A stretch of DNA of 64,000 nt, taken from positions 9,243,993 through 9,307,992 of the forward strand of contig OZ025221.1 of NCBI GenBank assembly GCA_964019055.1. Reading direction: 5' to 3'. This stretch comes from Anthopleura xanthogrammica (Eukaryota > Cnidaria > Anthozoa > Actiniaria > Actiniidae). Both the position numbers and the translations under genes were made by a program. Within the stretch, counting starts at the first letter, position 1, and every line of letters starts with the position of its first letter. A model generated the notes under the pieces. That model saw nothing but the letters and a program-made list of their open reading frames with translations. It was not told where the DNA came from and did no database searches. Positions 29,850 to 42,264 of this stretch are shown in pieces.

Positions 29850-32800
29850 TGGATGACTAATGCATTTACAATACATTGTACTACATATAAAAAATTACAC
29901 CATTGCTGTTCCCAGAGCAATTAAATTTGGATAACAAAACAAGTGAATTTTACTCAGCGCCATAATTGAAATTCAGTTTATTGTCCTTAAAATTAAGTTG
30001 CTCTGGGAATTGCTGTAAGGAGTCATTAAATTATGTCATTATTGTCCCCAGAGTCTTAGATGTTCCTTTTGGTTCGAAATATATGAAGTACCCCGCACAA
30101 TGCAGCTCACGATATATTTTGATAATCGAAAAAAGATAAATGGAACAAGAAACAGTAAAAGCGTGTTTCCAGTTGAATCTTGGATTTGCCTAGAGTCTTT
30201 CTTTTGAATCCTAAAAGGAAATAAAATAACTGTATGCCCTAGTCATTACGGAAGCTGATTTTCTACTAAAAAACTAAGAAGTTTGCCAATATTTTTCTAA
30301 AGAAAATGGATTTTTTATCTTTGATTTTTAAGCAGCTATCAATAGCTTAGTAACAGGATCTTCACTAGTTGAATAATAAGAACTGAGATTTGAAATTGCT
30401 TTTCAGCCATATTTGCAGAATGGGCAGCTCACATGAATGTTATTTTCAAGATTTTGTATGTGCATTTGTTTGATTTTGTTCATATGATAAGAGTGTTGAT
30501 GACATCAGGCAGGTGTGGTGCAGATATTCATAATGCAAGATCCACAACCTCTATATCTGGTTAATGTTGTCCCATTTCAGACCACATACCTGTCATTCTC
30601 TTGAGAAGAAGATTCTTTGTTTGAGTTGTATCCTTATTCATGTGTCTTCGCATGTGAAACTGTTAGACAAAGAAATGATACTCTAGGGAATGGATGTCAT
30701 CTGAAATGAGATAATTGTTTTAATTGTTCAAAAAATTTTAAATTCACTTGAGTGACCATGAGCAATGACTTCAAGTTCAGTTCACTCAAGTTAATTTCAG
30801 GAAAACTGCATTGTTACTGTTACAGTGCGATGCGCCTATCCGTGGCTGACCAATTATTTTTTTTACGAGTTGTTCAACAAGGCATATTAGCCAGCAGAGA
30901 CTAAAAGCAATATCGCTAAGGTAAAGGTTCGAATTTTGACAAAAAAAAACTAGCTCAATTATTTCAACTTAATTGGCATGTTTTTGGTCCTTAATTTCTG
31001 TCACAAATATATATACACAAATAAAATCTTTGCTGACACGACTTTGACCTCACGTAAAAATTTAATTGGGTGGCCATGGTTAGACGTGTCGTACTATCAT
31101 AATAATATTAATCCTGGTAATTTATACTTATATTATTCATATAGAGGTTTGTACCATCACATGATGGCAGCCATGACAGGAGGCAGGGACAATTGAATCT
31201 GGTCAAATCTGGTTTACATTCATGAGAAAGAATTCAGTTTCCCAGGGGAGAAAGACTCTTGTGTTGTGCCTCCTGTCATAGCTGCTATCACAAGATGGTG
31301 CAAAGCCTCTATTATATTATTTCTACTACTTTGACCCGTGGTATACATGTATACATGCATGCCAGGAAGTCTGTGTATTGAGTATTTCTAAACTAAGTTA
31401 TAATATTGACTCATAATGGGTAAACTAATAATCTTTAGCTTTCATCAGAGCTATCTGAAAATCATCTTTTTTTTAACTTACAGTACATTATTGGTCACCA
31501 CAGACACATTTATATGAGTCAGATTAATTTTACTTGGCCTGCGGAAAAATAGTATTACAGTGCGGGCACTTGAACTTTGAACACTTCAAGGATTTTTGGA
31601 CATTTTTTCATAACTATCCAATCAGTACTCTTTGTAGAAACAAAGCAATCAAACATTTTTTAGGCGCCTTTCAGTCACAACAATTGGTGGAAAATCTTTA
31701 GAAGTTTTATTTTTAGCTCTCATGTGAACTAATGAACTGCTAATTAGTCACTAATAATACAATTTTATTTCACAGGCCAAATAAAATCACTGCTATTAAG
31801 CTATCTATCATCATAATGATATTCATTTTATAATCCAGCATTTCACAAAATTAAATTATAAATTTCAAATAATTATTAAATCTATTTAATGCCACATATA
31901 TTATCTTTTTAGTAGATTTATAAGTTATGATAATTTATTTTGAGTCAATTAAGAATAATTTTGCATATTTAAGGAAATATATATATATATATAAATACTT
32001 TATGTATCTTTATATCATGCAGCCTTTTTATGGATGTTATTAGAAAGAATGGATAAATTCTGAGAAACTGTTAGCCTTGAGATAGAAAGAGGTACAGATG
32101 GCTTATGTGTGCTTGTTCATTTAAGTGTTCATTTTGTAACATTTCAGACTTGATGATGAACTGTTGATATACAGTCCAGGCATTTCCAAGTTGAAAAAAA
32201 ATAATACATTCTGGTCTAGCTTGGGTACTACAAACCATCGAATGAATGAGATTATGAAACAAGACTAGATGTCTGTGCCTACACATTTTTTGGTGCCCTA
32301 AGATTTGTCTCACAATCAAGATGTCCATATTCAACAGAATATATCCATTATGTATTCTAATAATATCTAATAATATCTAATAATATCTGATACATTAAGC
32401 TTTCATAGTGTTATAGTTCTAAGTATTGTTTTGCTGCAAAACCATAATAATAAAGAATCATATGCTTATAAATTATGCCTTTTTTATCGTTTTACCTTTA
32501 GTAGCATACATACTAGGGACCAGTCATTATTTACAGGGAGGGGGGGGGGGGGGGGTGCTGGTGAAAATAGAGGGGGGCAGCACTGCTTACACTCCACAAA
32601 GGATGGGGCTAAGAGAGAGACAGAGGGCATTTTAGAGGGAGTGGTCACCAATTAAATTTGTGTTAGCGAAAATCAAAATCCACCAGCCCCCTCCCTGTAA
32701 ATAATGACTGGACCCTTAGTTAACATATAGACCCTTTTACTAAATCCTATAATGCTTTATTTTCTGCATTTGACGTCAAATTTATACTTTGAAATTTGTT

Positions 32801-33400
32801 CTTTTGAATGAAATTGAAAAGAATAAATTTGTACATAAGATAAGGGTTGGAATATTCAGCTTACTCCCTCTGCATTCTCAGGACCAAAAGTCAAGGTTAA
32901 GTAATGCTAATGTTGGTAGTGATGACAAGTCATAACACAGATACCAACATGCAACTGCTGCAGAAACATTGCACTTAAAGGGTTTCTTTTCCAGGAATGA
33001 GGGAGGAGGTCCAAGATCATAATAATTACACAGGGATCCCGCAATGAGAAATATTCTAGTTAATACAACAAAGTGATAAAAAAAACCTGCAAAACTCTAA
33101 AGCATGTAAGAATGGCGTGTTTTTTTACGGTGTTGCAAGTCTTGAAAAGAATGTGCGTGATAATTAAATAGTTATGACGGGCCGATCTAAAGTCACGTAC
33201 CGTAATGTAACTCAGGGATTTCCCAACGCGATGGGGTTTTCCATGAAGAAGCGTCCTGATTGGCTAATTCTCAGCATCCGACCGGAAATACGTAACTACC
33301 TTCCCAGAAAACACTGTAAAGAATCAAACGAGGAATAAGAGGAAGGTTGAAGACTCCTCTAAAATTTGACCAGAAAAATTGAATTTAGAAACACGATCTG
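29850..33400. other. Intergenic, ANKS3 to transporter; no gene seen
   Basis: AT-rich. It contains an eroded copy of the 14936-type MITE (30565-30710), a probable TIR element at 31527-31790 (ATTTTACTTGGCCTGC with imperfect inverse GGCCAAATAAAAT), a fragment at 31553-31600 sharing TTACAGTG-GGGCACTTGAAC with the element at 58400-58620, a (TA)n run at 31979-31991 and the MITE at 32513-32719. Other open frames are short and non-protein-like. Confidence 0.45.
32513..32719. mobile_element. MITE with GGGACCAGTCATTATTTAC termini
   Basis: Left end CTAGGGACCAGTCATTATTT, ACAGGGAGGGGG plus a long G run and TGCTGGTG. The right end is its inverse: CCACCAGCCCCCTCCCTG, TAAATAATGACTGGACCCTT. TIRs are about 40 bp apart from the G-run expansion. 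The G-rich frames here are artefacts. Confidence 0.85.
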
Positions 33401-33475
33401 CTGAGTATAAAGACTCTATATTAAAGATTAAGTCATAAAGTAATAATTAGGGTAGGAATTCGGCTGTTATTCGCT

Positions 33476-36400
33476 ATGACAGGGTATAAAAGTGTCCCTT
33501 CTGTTGCGACAGGAGTAACGTTCATCAGGTAAGGAAAATTTCTCTGAAACTTCCTTTTCGTTTATGTTGTATTTCTTACTCGTAGCTTGATTTTCCTCGT
33601 AAGATTTATTATTTTAGAATCTAACTTAGTGATCTACGTAAATAGGAAAGGAATCGTTAACTTTTGATGTCTTGAATTACCAGCAAGGCGCCATTAAGTA
33701 GCTTATATTGTAATGATTCTTTGTGAAGTGAAAGGGCTTATTAACCTTTATATACTTAATTTCCTTTTATGAAGCTGAAACCACGCCTAATTTTTGGCTG
33801 CAAACGTTGAGCCCGAATACAAAAGTTCTCGACTGGGTATTTTCTATTGATATCAAATGACTCCAAGTTAAAAAAAAACTCGTCCTGACACTACATATTT
33901 GGTAAATGAAGGCTTGCATAATTGTGTATTAAAATGTCGACTTCCGAAATCCGAAATGAGGTCATTGAAATCTTATTACTTAGCGTTTGTCTTTATTTTC
34001 TCTTTATTTTATGAAGTTTTGTTTTAGCTTTCAATAGTATAGCTACAGCGGTTGAATAAGATTACATCGAATTATAAGCAAACTTCGCTCCCTGTCTCAG
34101 TTCTTGAGGTGTATCGCCAAGTCGGGTGATCATCTACTTTGAGTCACCCACGAGCTTCCACTGTTGTCTGATTGACAGTTGGGGGCTGTGACGATGTAAA
34201 CACCAAATAAACTTTGATGATGACCAAAAGTGCCATTCTTAATGTTTTCAAAAAATTAACATCTTTTGTCTACAGGCCAGGAGTTTTTCGTCAGATAACA
34301 GATTTTGCCAATATTTTCAAGTCGTTTATTGGAACCAATTGGATAGGATTGCCGTTTGCATTCAGACAAAGTGGCCTAGTGGTAAGTGGACATTATTTGC
34401 CTCACCCCTCTCCCCCAGAAACCTATTTTTGTCTGTCTGCTTGCATCAACCTTGCATCAATCTGTCCTCACACACTAAAATTTTAATTGCAGTTGGGGTG
34501 CATTGGATTGACGTTGATTGCTTTGGCAACAGATCATTGCAGTCACCTTATAATAAAGTGCAAAAAAGCTGCCGTCAAGAAAATTTTATTGTCAAACCCA
34601 AGATACACTGATCCCAGTACTACAGAAGAAGAGTTACAAGAAATCCGAGATGTGACAGATAAAAAGATCATGTATGGAGACATTGGAAGAATATCTTTGG
34701 GCAAGCTAGGAGTAGTTCTTGTAGAAGTCTCCTTACTTGCAACCCAGTTTGGATTTTGTATTGGGTATTTAATATTCATGGGAAACACCATTGCATCATT
34801 ATTTCCTGTTAAACAGCTTCCGAAATTAATTGTCAACTCATCAATGGCTCACAATTCTACTGACTTTCACCTCAAAACTAAGAGCATGGCACCTCCTTTT
34901 GCCATTGTAGTACTTATTCCACTCCTGCCCTTGATTTTAATGGCTTTCATTCGACGTGTGAGGAAGCTTGGACCTGTTAGTTTTATATCTAATATTTCCT
35001 TACTTATTGCATTTACATCTGTACTGGGATATATGTTAAGTGGTAAGTAGAACCTCAAGATCTTATCTAGAGCTTACATAATATAGAGGGGAGGGGAGAG
35101 TTAGTTGCTTGTAGTATGCTAATTAATTAACAATTAGTCCTCGAGTCCGAATGGTCTACGAGTCAATAGCCCATGAGGCCAAAGGCCGAATGGGCTATTG
35201 ACTCGTAGGCCATGAGGCCGAGAGGTCTAATTGTTTTAGTAAAAACCTACTAATCGGTCCAATAAAAGGATGCAAAAAGTTTTGGATTTTGCTTTAAATA
35301 TATTTTTTTTGGTTTTCAAAACCGGCGCTTTTCGCTACTAGAGGTCTATCACTAATAGACCCCTAGTAGCTCAGCCAATCACAGGGCTCGATTGGTGATA
35401 GACCATTAGTAGGTTTTTTCTAAATGGGAATAGACCCCTTGCAGCACATTGGAACCAGCTCGATTTGGAGAACAAAACCATAGGTTGCGAATCTTAGCTG
35501 CATTGATGTCACATGAAAGGGATCCACAGACCTTATTTGTGTTGGTGCAACGTTTTCCTATTACAGGCCACTTCATTCCCTAGACTGGGCTTGTGACAGA
35601 ATGCACTAGTGCAGATCCGCATAACCTCCTTGTTCCGCATAATAGCTGGGTTTCACTTGACATAATTTCCTGTCTCATGAGCAATGTTCATCAGCTGAAT
35701 CATAAGTTTTCAATAGAATTCTTTCTGGCTGACAGCACATGGTGGTCAGTGTTTGACCACCATTTGGAGCAGATAATGAGATTCAAAGACTATTATCAGC
35801 TGATTGAAACCCAGCTATTGTATGAGTCCTGCATAATCCCACAAAATTGGTCCAAAATCTAAAGAAAACTTAACAATCAAGAAGAAAATGTTTGTAAATT
35901 CCTCATTTTTGGTGAAATATAGATTTTTTTTGGTTTAGTGACCAAATATTTTGAAGCTAAATTGCATTTTGAAACTCAATATCTTATCATTATGAAAACT
36001 ACAAGGCCTCCCTAATTAAAGGTCGGGAAAGGGTCTGGCAACTAAATAAAACGTAGCAACAACATTCTTTCACGATTACAACCGCATAGCGTTATCCTGC
36101 ATATTTTTCTGCACAAATTACCCTTTTCCATGCAGAATTTGCCTTTTCCGCCAAATAATCTAGAAAAAAATCCAGCATGATCTAAATCTGAACTTTTTTC
36201 CCGCATTGTCAGAAGCCCTGCCTAAAGAATGATTCTTCTTCTGAGTTGTATTCATATTCATGTATCTTCTCATGCACAACAGTTAAACAAAGAAATGATA
36301 CTACAGGGAATGACATGCTCTGTAATGGGAAAACATTGATCCAAGACGAAAAAGTTCTATTGTGTAACATGACATGCAGAAATGTCTTAATTCTTAAATG

Positions 36401-38052
36401 CAGGGCTCAAAAATAATGGCCAGTCATACGGCGGTTAAGATTTCCAGCGTATGATATTTTATTTTTTTCAAATATGACCAGTCAACATGTCTGTTCAAAA
36501 CCAATTTTGGCCAGACATTGACTGTTGACCGGCTGTTATTTTGAGCCCCAAAATGCTCAATTAATTCTTGATATTTTTTCAGGGCGTACCTTCAGGATTA
36601 AAGATGTCAAGTTAGCTAAATGGGCAACCTTTCCTGTTTTCTTTGGTCAAGTGACAAGTGCTTATGAAGGAATGGGAACGGTAGGTTTTATAATCCCAAT
36701 ATTACATCTTCCTTCAAAAATTTATCAACACCTTAAGCTCACTTTAAATACTCAAGTCCTGCAGTCTAATTTATGTGAAGTCGTAAATTTTTCTCTCATT
36801 CCAACCATCTGACTTTAACCTTTTTTATTTCTAGTTGATTCCAATTGAAACAAGCATGGGTGACAACAGAAAGCGCTATTCTGGCTACCTCCATCTAGCA
36901 ATTGGTATCATCTCTCTTATCCTTGGTGGGTTTGGTATTATAGGGTATCTTGTCTATGGTGATAATACAGAACAGATTGTAACGCAGATGCTTCCACAAG
37001 GACAACCCTTAGTATTCATTGTACAGATACTCTTATGCCTGGCAATCCTTTTCACCTATCCATTACAGCTCTATCCAATCACTGAGGTTATCGAGAGCTA
37101 TATTTTTAAAGACGGAAATGTGAAGAAATCTTCATCAGATGTTGAAGGGCAGAATGATGAGGAACAAGATAAACGAGAAATGGTTGATAGCGATTCTATT
37201 GCACCTGTTGGCTGTGTTAATGATGTTGACGAGACAACAGAGTTGTTGCCTGCTACAGATAACAAGATGGGAAAGCCAAAGAAAAAGGTTGGTCAAATAT
37301 TTTACTTTGTTGTACAGTACCTAGTAGTTCCAAAAATTATCTATACCTCACCCATGGAGGGGGATTGGAATTACCAAGGGGTGGGGAGGGTCTGAGGAGA
37401 GTATATTGTGTAGTACCAGAAAATATCCATACCTCCCCCATGGAGGGGGATTGGAATTACCAAGGGGTTTGGAGGGTCTGAGGAGGGTATATTGTGTAGT
37501 ACCAGAAAATATCCATACCTCCCCCATGGAAGGGGATTGGAATTACCAAGGGGTGGGGAGGGTATATTGTGTAGTTCCAAGAAGTATCCATACCTCCCCC
37601 ATGGAGGGGATTGGAATTATCAAGGGGTTTGGAGGGTCTGAGGAGGGTATAGAATTATGGTAAGTAGTGAAGGATCAATCTTACTCAACCTACTGTAATA
37701 AAAACTCAATTCATAATCATGAATAAAAAATTGAAACTGATTTTGAATCTTTCCATCTTAGAAAACAAACTGGCGCAAGAATTTTCTAAGAACCTTCATT
37801 GTTCTTCTCACTGCGGGAGTGGCGATAGTACTAAAAGATGATTTCGCATATGTTGGTGCCCTATGTGGCTCTCTTGGCAGCTCAACATTGGGTTTCATAC
37901 TCCCTTGTATATTTCATAATGTTCTCCTGAAAGGAACAAACTCTAAGCTGATAGTAGCCAAGAATTATTTGCTGATATTGTTTGGTGTTGTCGGAGGAGG
38001 TGTTGGTGTGACTGTGACTATCCTGCAAATCATCAAACAGTTCTCAAAGTGA
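33476..38052 (+). CDS. Amino-acid transporter, AAAP family, SLC36/AVT3-like (516 aa, six exons)
   Basis: Exons: 33476-33528, 34276-34381, 34493-35042, 36583-36680, 36835-37287 and 37762-38052. All joins are GT-AG and the phases close to 517 codons. The N-terminus is short, then comes the family hallmark FIGTNWIGLPFAFRQSGL in TM1. A helix with FGFCIGYLIFMGNTIA is typical of AVT3/SLC36 proteins. FFGQVTSAYEGMGT and LIPIETSM follow, with FTYPLQLYP further on. A hydrophilic, acidic loop in exon 5 (near DEEQDKREMVDSD) precedes the last helices in exon 6. The family moves small neutral amino acids with protons, at the plasma membrane or lysosome; which of these applies here is not shown. Intron 4 carries several foldbacks and intron 5 a satellite array. 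The ATG (MTGYKS) is the first in frame in exon 1. Confidence 0.9.
35131..35233. mobile_element. Foldback hairpin, about 46-bp arms
   Basis: Left arm CAATTAGTCCTCGAGTCCGA...ACGAGTCAATAGCCCAT, right arm GAATGGGCTATTGACTCGTA...GAGAGGTCTAATTG. The loop is only about 10 bp, so this is a near-complete palindrome. Confidence 0.85.
35241..35420. mobile_element. Foldback/MITE-like element
   Basis: AAAAACCTACTAATCGGTCC at the left is the imperfect inverse of GATAGACCATTAGTAGGTTT at the right. Inside is a second small palindrome (GGTCTATCACTAATAGACC). It follows the hairpin at 35131-35233 directly. Confidence 0.7.
35431..35525. mobile_element. Short MITE, TAGACCCCTTGCAGCAC family
   Basis: TAGACCCCTTGCAGCACATT, an internal AACAAAACCATAGGTTGCGA, and TGTCACATGAAAGGGATCC at the right. 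A better-preserved copy is at 61038-61162. Confidence 0.6.
37330..37655 (+). repeat. About 85-bp satellite in transporter intron 5, four copies
   Basis: Units begin near 37343, 37429, 37514 and 37589 with ATACCTCCCCCATGGAGGGG, then ATTGGAATTACCAAGGGGT, GGAGGGTCTGAGGAGGGTAT and ATTGTGTAGTACCAGAAAAT. The central CCTCCCCCATGGAGG is nearly self-complementary. The same repeat is in an intron of ATPAF2 at 44.67-45.11 kb. Confidence 0.93.
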
Positions 38053-38821
38053 TTGTGAAGTTCAGCCATCAAAGTTGTCATTTTTCATTCATCCAGTTGT
38101 CCCAATCAAATAGAACATGAGTGTTGGTATACACATCACATGGGACATTGAATGAAGTCACCTCAAATATATGGAGAGGCAATTCCATACATGATGGTGA
38201 GGCTCAGAATGACACGCTCAGCCTAACAGTAGGAAAACACGGCTAATAGACAGTTGACATAGAATTTATTTTGTTAGGTTTTACAGTGGAAGGGGGACCA
38301 GAGAACCGGGAGGCAAACCCTTGAATCAAGGAAGATACCTAAAAAAAATCGATTCACATCTTATGTCGCATCTAGGAATTGAATCAGAGACCCCAGAGAT
38401 GAGAGGCATTACTGCCCTACCACCTTTGATTCCCTTCAAACTCCTAGAGCAAATGCGATATATTTATAAATATATATTTTTGTTTGGTGGCCAATTTATT
38501 TTTTACATAGCTTTTTGATACTCTAATCCAAATACACGGGATACCTATTTGTTTGTTAATGGTGGTGGAGAGGTGGTGAAAACATAAGTTTTAATAAATC
38601 TATTTCTAAGTTATTAATTTATAGAAAAATGTGCAAAAATAAAATAAGAAGGAAGAAAGAAAGAAAGTTTTTTCTTACACTTCTATTTTTGAAAAATGAG
38701 CATGTGATTTAGAATACAATATAAAAATAAGTGAAATTGCTTAATGATTGTTATATGCAGTTTATCATGAATGAATAAAACAATGGAGCAGAAACAAAAC
38801 TAAATCAAATTTTATTGATAC
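38053..38821. other. 3' flank of transporter with SINE-like copy 2
   Basis: Presumed 3'UTR; AATAAA near 38774. The block 38261-38430 is a diverged SINE-like body, minus orientation on its features (GTTAGGTTTTACAGTGGAAG, AGAACCGGGAGGCAAACCC, CTAGGAATTGAATCAGAGAC). Confidence 0.5.
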
Positions 38822-39200
38822 CCTGAAACAACCTCTGGGCTGATCTAAGTCATGGCATGGCTAACTCACAGATCAAACCCTGAAACAACCTCTGGGCTGA
38901 TCTAAGTCAGGGAATGGCTAACTCACAGATAGAACCCTGAAACAACCTCTGGGCTGATCTAAGTCAGGGAATGGCTAACTCACAGATAGAACCCTGAAAC
39001 AACCTCTGGGCTGATCTAAGTTGGGGCATGGCTAACTCACAGATCAAACCCTGAAACAACCTCTGGGCTGATCTAAGTCAGGGCATGGCTAACTCACAGA
39101 TAGAACCCTGAAACAACCTCTGGGCGGATCTAAGTCAGGGCATGGCTAACTCACAGATCAAACCCTGAAACAACCTCTAGGCTGATCTAAGTCAGGGCAT
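38822..39200. repeat. 57-bp satellite array, seven units
   Basis: Head-to-tail units of exactly 57 bp, starting CCTGAAACAACCTCTGGGCT at 38822, 38879 and onward. Units are very similar, with single-base variants (GATCAAAC/GATAGAAC). The last unit runs without a break into the SINE-like body at 39201. Confidence 0.95.
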
Positions 39201-39400
39201 GGCTTACTCACAGATCAATTTGGAATTTAATGTGTTAGGTTTTGCTGAGGGTGGAAAACGGGAGAACCAAGGAAAAACCTCTCAAATCAAAGGAAAGACC
39301 TAAAAACTCTACTCACACGTGATGCTAAGTACAGCAATCAAACCCAAGACCCCAGCCGTAAAAGGCTAGTGGACTACCACAATGCCATCCCTGATTACCC
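39201..39400 (-). mobile_element. SINE-like element copy 3
   Basis: Minus-strand reading: tRNA-like head GGCATTGTGGTAGTCC...GGGTTTGATTGC near 39330-39395, CACGTGTGAGTAGAG, a CT-rich block, then AAAACCTAACACATTAAATT leading into the 57-bp array. It matches copy 1 (6361-6533) along its length. Confidence 0.65.
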
Positions 39401-39598
39401 CACATCCCTGAACTTTTAAAGATGCCTCCCCCTTCCCCCAAATGCACACTGGACATCTGGTATCTGGACATTTTGCATGCTCTGGGAAGCATGCAGACTG
39501 GTTGAATGCGAGGCTGTGCAGGTGAAAAATCTATTGTTCCAATCAAAATGGTTGCTGTGTCAGAAAGCCAGTTCATTCATGAATCCAATATAAAAAAG
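39401..39598. other. 3' flank of the family A gene
   Basis: No feature recognised. Probably 3'UTR of the gene on the minus strand at 39599-40540. Confidence 0.3.
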
Positions 39599-40540
39599 TC
39601 AGTCTTCTAAGTTCCTCGTCCTCAGATATCTACATTCTCCAAGCTCATAGTTCATGGTTTTGTCATCTGTGATAGTACTTGAACCATCTTTTGGTGTCTT
39701 CCTGGTACCAGAGTGAGCTTGTTCAATCAGGGCTTTATTCTGCCCATTAATCTCTGATACCTTAGCTCGACTAGCTATTCTTCCAGGAACAGATGTCTTG
39801 CGGCCCCCAGTAACCAACACTCCAGTGTGTCCAGAATTCATTTTGCCAGTCATTTTTGAATTCTCATCCACCTTGAAGATTGGTGGCAAACTAATTGGGG
39901 GAAGAATCTCAGAAAGAGCTCTTGGTCTTCTTACTTGATCAGCATCAATCTTCAAAGTTCCTATTTGACTTCCATTAGGATTTTTATAAATCTCTCCATC
40001 GGACCCCGAATAGTTTGTCTGCCGATTTCTCAATAAATCTTCAATATTGAAAGAAATTTTTCTTCTGGCGATACCACCGTCTTTGTCCTTTCCCGTAGAG
40101 ACGTTCCCTTGCGAGTGAACCCGCGGGATGTCGCCGAGTCCTCGAGTATTTCCGCTAGATTTCCCGTCATCTAAGTCACATGCTGAACCTGATGCCGCAC
40201 GAGCACGTCCCGTTATCTCGGTACACGTATCTTTTTCCTCGTAATTATAGGATCTTGATATAAAAGTTGGGTCACAGGTATGGCTTCTATCGCGGGATGA
40301 CCACCTTGACTCGCCACTTCCTCCGTCCCCAACCTTTCCCGCACCGTAGCGCTTTACTAGGAGTTTTTGCGCATAACTTAGCTGGGATTCCCTGGCTGCC
40401 TTTTCTTTGTCCAGATGTTGCGTTAACTTGGCAAGTCGTTGTTCTTCACCAGCACTCCTTGTCAGGAACATCTTTGCCTGACCTTTGGAGACCTTTCTAG
40501 ACCTTTCTGCGAGATCCCAGGTCTTGGAACTATGACTCAT
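39599..40540 (-). CDS. EILP/CRYLR family member A, unrecognised protein (313 aa)
   Basis: I do not recognise this protein. Start is the ATG at 40540 (MSHSSK); the frame extends five codons further to a GTG only. Residues about 15-65 are charged and likely helical or coiled (GEEQRLAKLTQHLDKEKAAR). Residues 70-200 are Gly/Ser/Asp-rich and probably disordered. ALSEILPPISLPPIF is at 208-222. Lys/Ser-rich sequence follows, and the C-terminus ends ELGECRYLRTRNLED with CRYLR at 303-307. No signal peptide or membrane segment is seen. The EILPP and CRYLR boxes recur, in the same order, in the genes at 50022-51356 and 54824-55789, so this is a dispersed paralogue set. It is a single exon, convergent with the SLC36-like gene. 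Real translation is supported by this conservation; function is unknown. Confidence 0.75.
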   Translation of the reverse strand: MSHSSKTWDLAERSRKVSKGQAKMFLTRSAGEEQRLAKLTQHLDKEKAARESQLSYAQKLLVKRYGAGKVGDGGSGESRWSSRDRSHTCDPTFISRSYNYEEKDTCTEITGRARAASGSACDLDDGKSSGNTRGLGDIPRVHSQGNVSTGKDKDGGIARRKISFNIEDLLRNRQTNYSGSDGEIYKNPNGSQIGTLKIDADQVRRPRALSEILPPISLPPIFKVDENSKMTGKMNSGHTGVLVTGGRKTSVPGRIASRAKVSEINGQNKALIEQAHSGTRKTPKDGSSTITDDKTMNYELGECRYLRTRNLED

Positions 40541-42264
40541 CTTCTGGTAATTCACGATTCACACTAAATAAACTTCACTATCATCAGCAACAAGCTAGAT
40601 TCGACAAGAAATACTTTCTCCCGATTGCTAAATCTTCTTGCTCGGGTTCAGTTCATTACGATTCATGCACGAAATCTAAAGTAGGACAAAAAGTGGCAGC
40701 AAACTGGATTCTAAATCGCTCTTTAGAAGTACCGATATCCTCGAAAACGTATGAATTTCTTCTCGAGAAATTTTAGTTCCAAAAACTCGCAGTCCTTGAA
40801 GGTAAAAGAGTCGGCAAAGGTCAAGACGAGATTAATTTTGACTAGATGAGTTTATGACTTCGTTGGCTGTAAAATGAGCTCAGTGCTCACAGCAAGCGAC
40901 GAAGAAAACTATAATCTGATTAGGACTAGCTTCGCAAGTTGTACAAGAAACTATGGATACAATGTAACCAGTGCTTGGAGAACCACGCCAACATTTTGAC
41001 ACAAACGCCAATCTGCATCCTTAAGAATAACACAAAGTTTACAATGACCTTGCCAAAGTCTACGAAAAGGAAATCAAACTTCACTGCAAAAGTAGATTTT
41101 TCAAGTAAAGGACATCAACATGTACAAAGTTTCAAGAAATATAAATAACCTTAATTATTATGGATAATATTTAGTTATTGTGAATAGGAAATCTTAAAAT
41201 AAAGTGACAACAGCTTGGCTCAACATCAATCAGTTTTGAAATCTTTTGTTTCGTGAATAACCTAATTTCCAATCCAAATCAATAACAATATGAAACAATT
41301 AATAGTTCCGTCAAGACTAAAATAAATATCTAGTAGAAAAAAAAACGAAATACGAAATGTATTGAAAAATATTTTGCGTTTTTTTGATCATTTTCTTTTA
41401 AGAAAAGAACAATGAAAAAATGATGATTTTTAAGCGGATGATTTTGAAGGAGGTTACAGACAGATTGTGGGTTCTTTTCTCATCCCAAAACAAACATTTC
41501 GAAGAAAGCTATAGCTACAAAAAGCCCACAAAATCCGTTGCTAGATCAATATAATCTATAATCTGATTACCAAAGAGTGAGTTCGTATTCAGGTGTGAAA
41601 ATATCCTGGATTTTCTACTTTTAAATCTTTGTCGTGTCGTCAATCATTATTTTTAAAGAGAGCGCTATTTTTGACTTGCCGTGGTTTTTTTTTCTGAAGT
41701 GGCTTCCAAGGAAAATAGTTTTCACATACCAAAGTTGCATGTGTAAACAGGATATCGCTGGATGTACACAAAGAGTTACAATCAAAATTGAATCAAAATT
41801 GAAGTCCCTGCGCGAAGTACTGTGGATTGGAATTGAAGATTTGGATGAATGAGTAGGAAACGTGCGATACGGTGACTCTTGAATGGCTTCCGTGTTCAAG
41901 GATTGTGATTGGATAATTCGGAGCAGAGGGAAGCCGTGTGATTGGATATTAAATTAGAGGAAAGCCATTTGAGAGCCAATTTACCAAACGTTTGCAACTC
42001 ATGAAGAATTTGATCTAACAAAAGTGGCTATTATAAAAAATAAATAAATAAAAACTGTTAAGTATGAAAAATGTAGTTTCGAAGTATAAAATTTAGCGAA
42101 GAGGAAGAGGAGGAGAAAGTAAGAACGTGTGAAAAAGAATTAAGCGATAAGATTGAAACATCTTTCAATAAGAAAAGAAATGCATAAGACAAAAGGGAAG
42201 TAAAAGAGAGATCTCAAAACCATCATAGTTGAATAAAGTTCTTTATCGATATCAAACATACAAT
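40541..42264. other. Intergenic, family A to ATPAF2; no gene seen
   Basis: Upstream region of family A and 3' flank of ATPAF2. Two GTGATTGGAT boxes occur near 41907 and 41939. Open frames here (for example 40939-41148 and 41634-41852, plus) are short and unsupported. Confidence 0.45.

Larger units (their letters stand above)
35043..36582 (+). other. Transporter intron 4, repeat-rich
   Basis: A 1.54-kb intron holding a hairpin (35131-35233), a second TIR element (35241-35420), a short MITE (35431-35525) and an eroded 14936-type fragment (36235-36350). The plus-strand frame at 35593-35862 is not supported as coding. Confidence 0.8.

Noticed and set aside
36835..37395. Transporter exon 5 continuing past 37287 to 37395
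   Set aside because: The extension runs into the intronic satellite. The GT at 37288 joins in phase to exon 6, which supplies the missing final helices.
38822..39200. Regular 57-bp repeats suggestive of a CRISPR array
   Set aside because: Units are contiguous with no unique spacers, the locus is eukaryotic and there are no cas genes.
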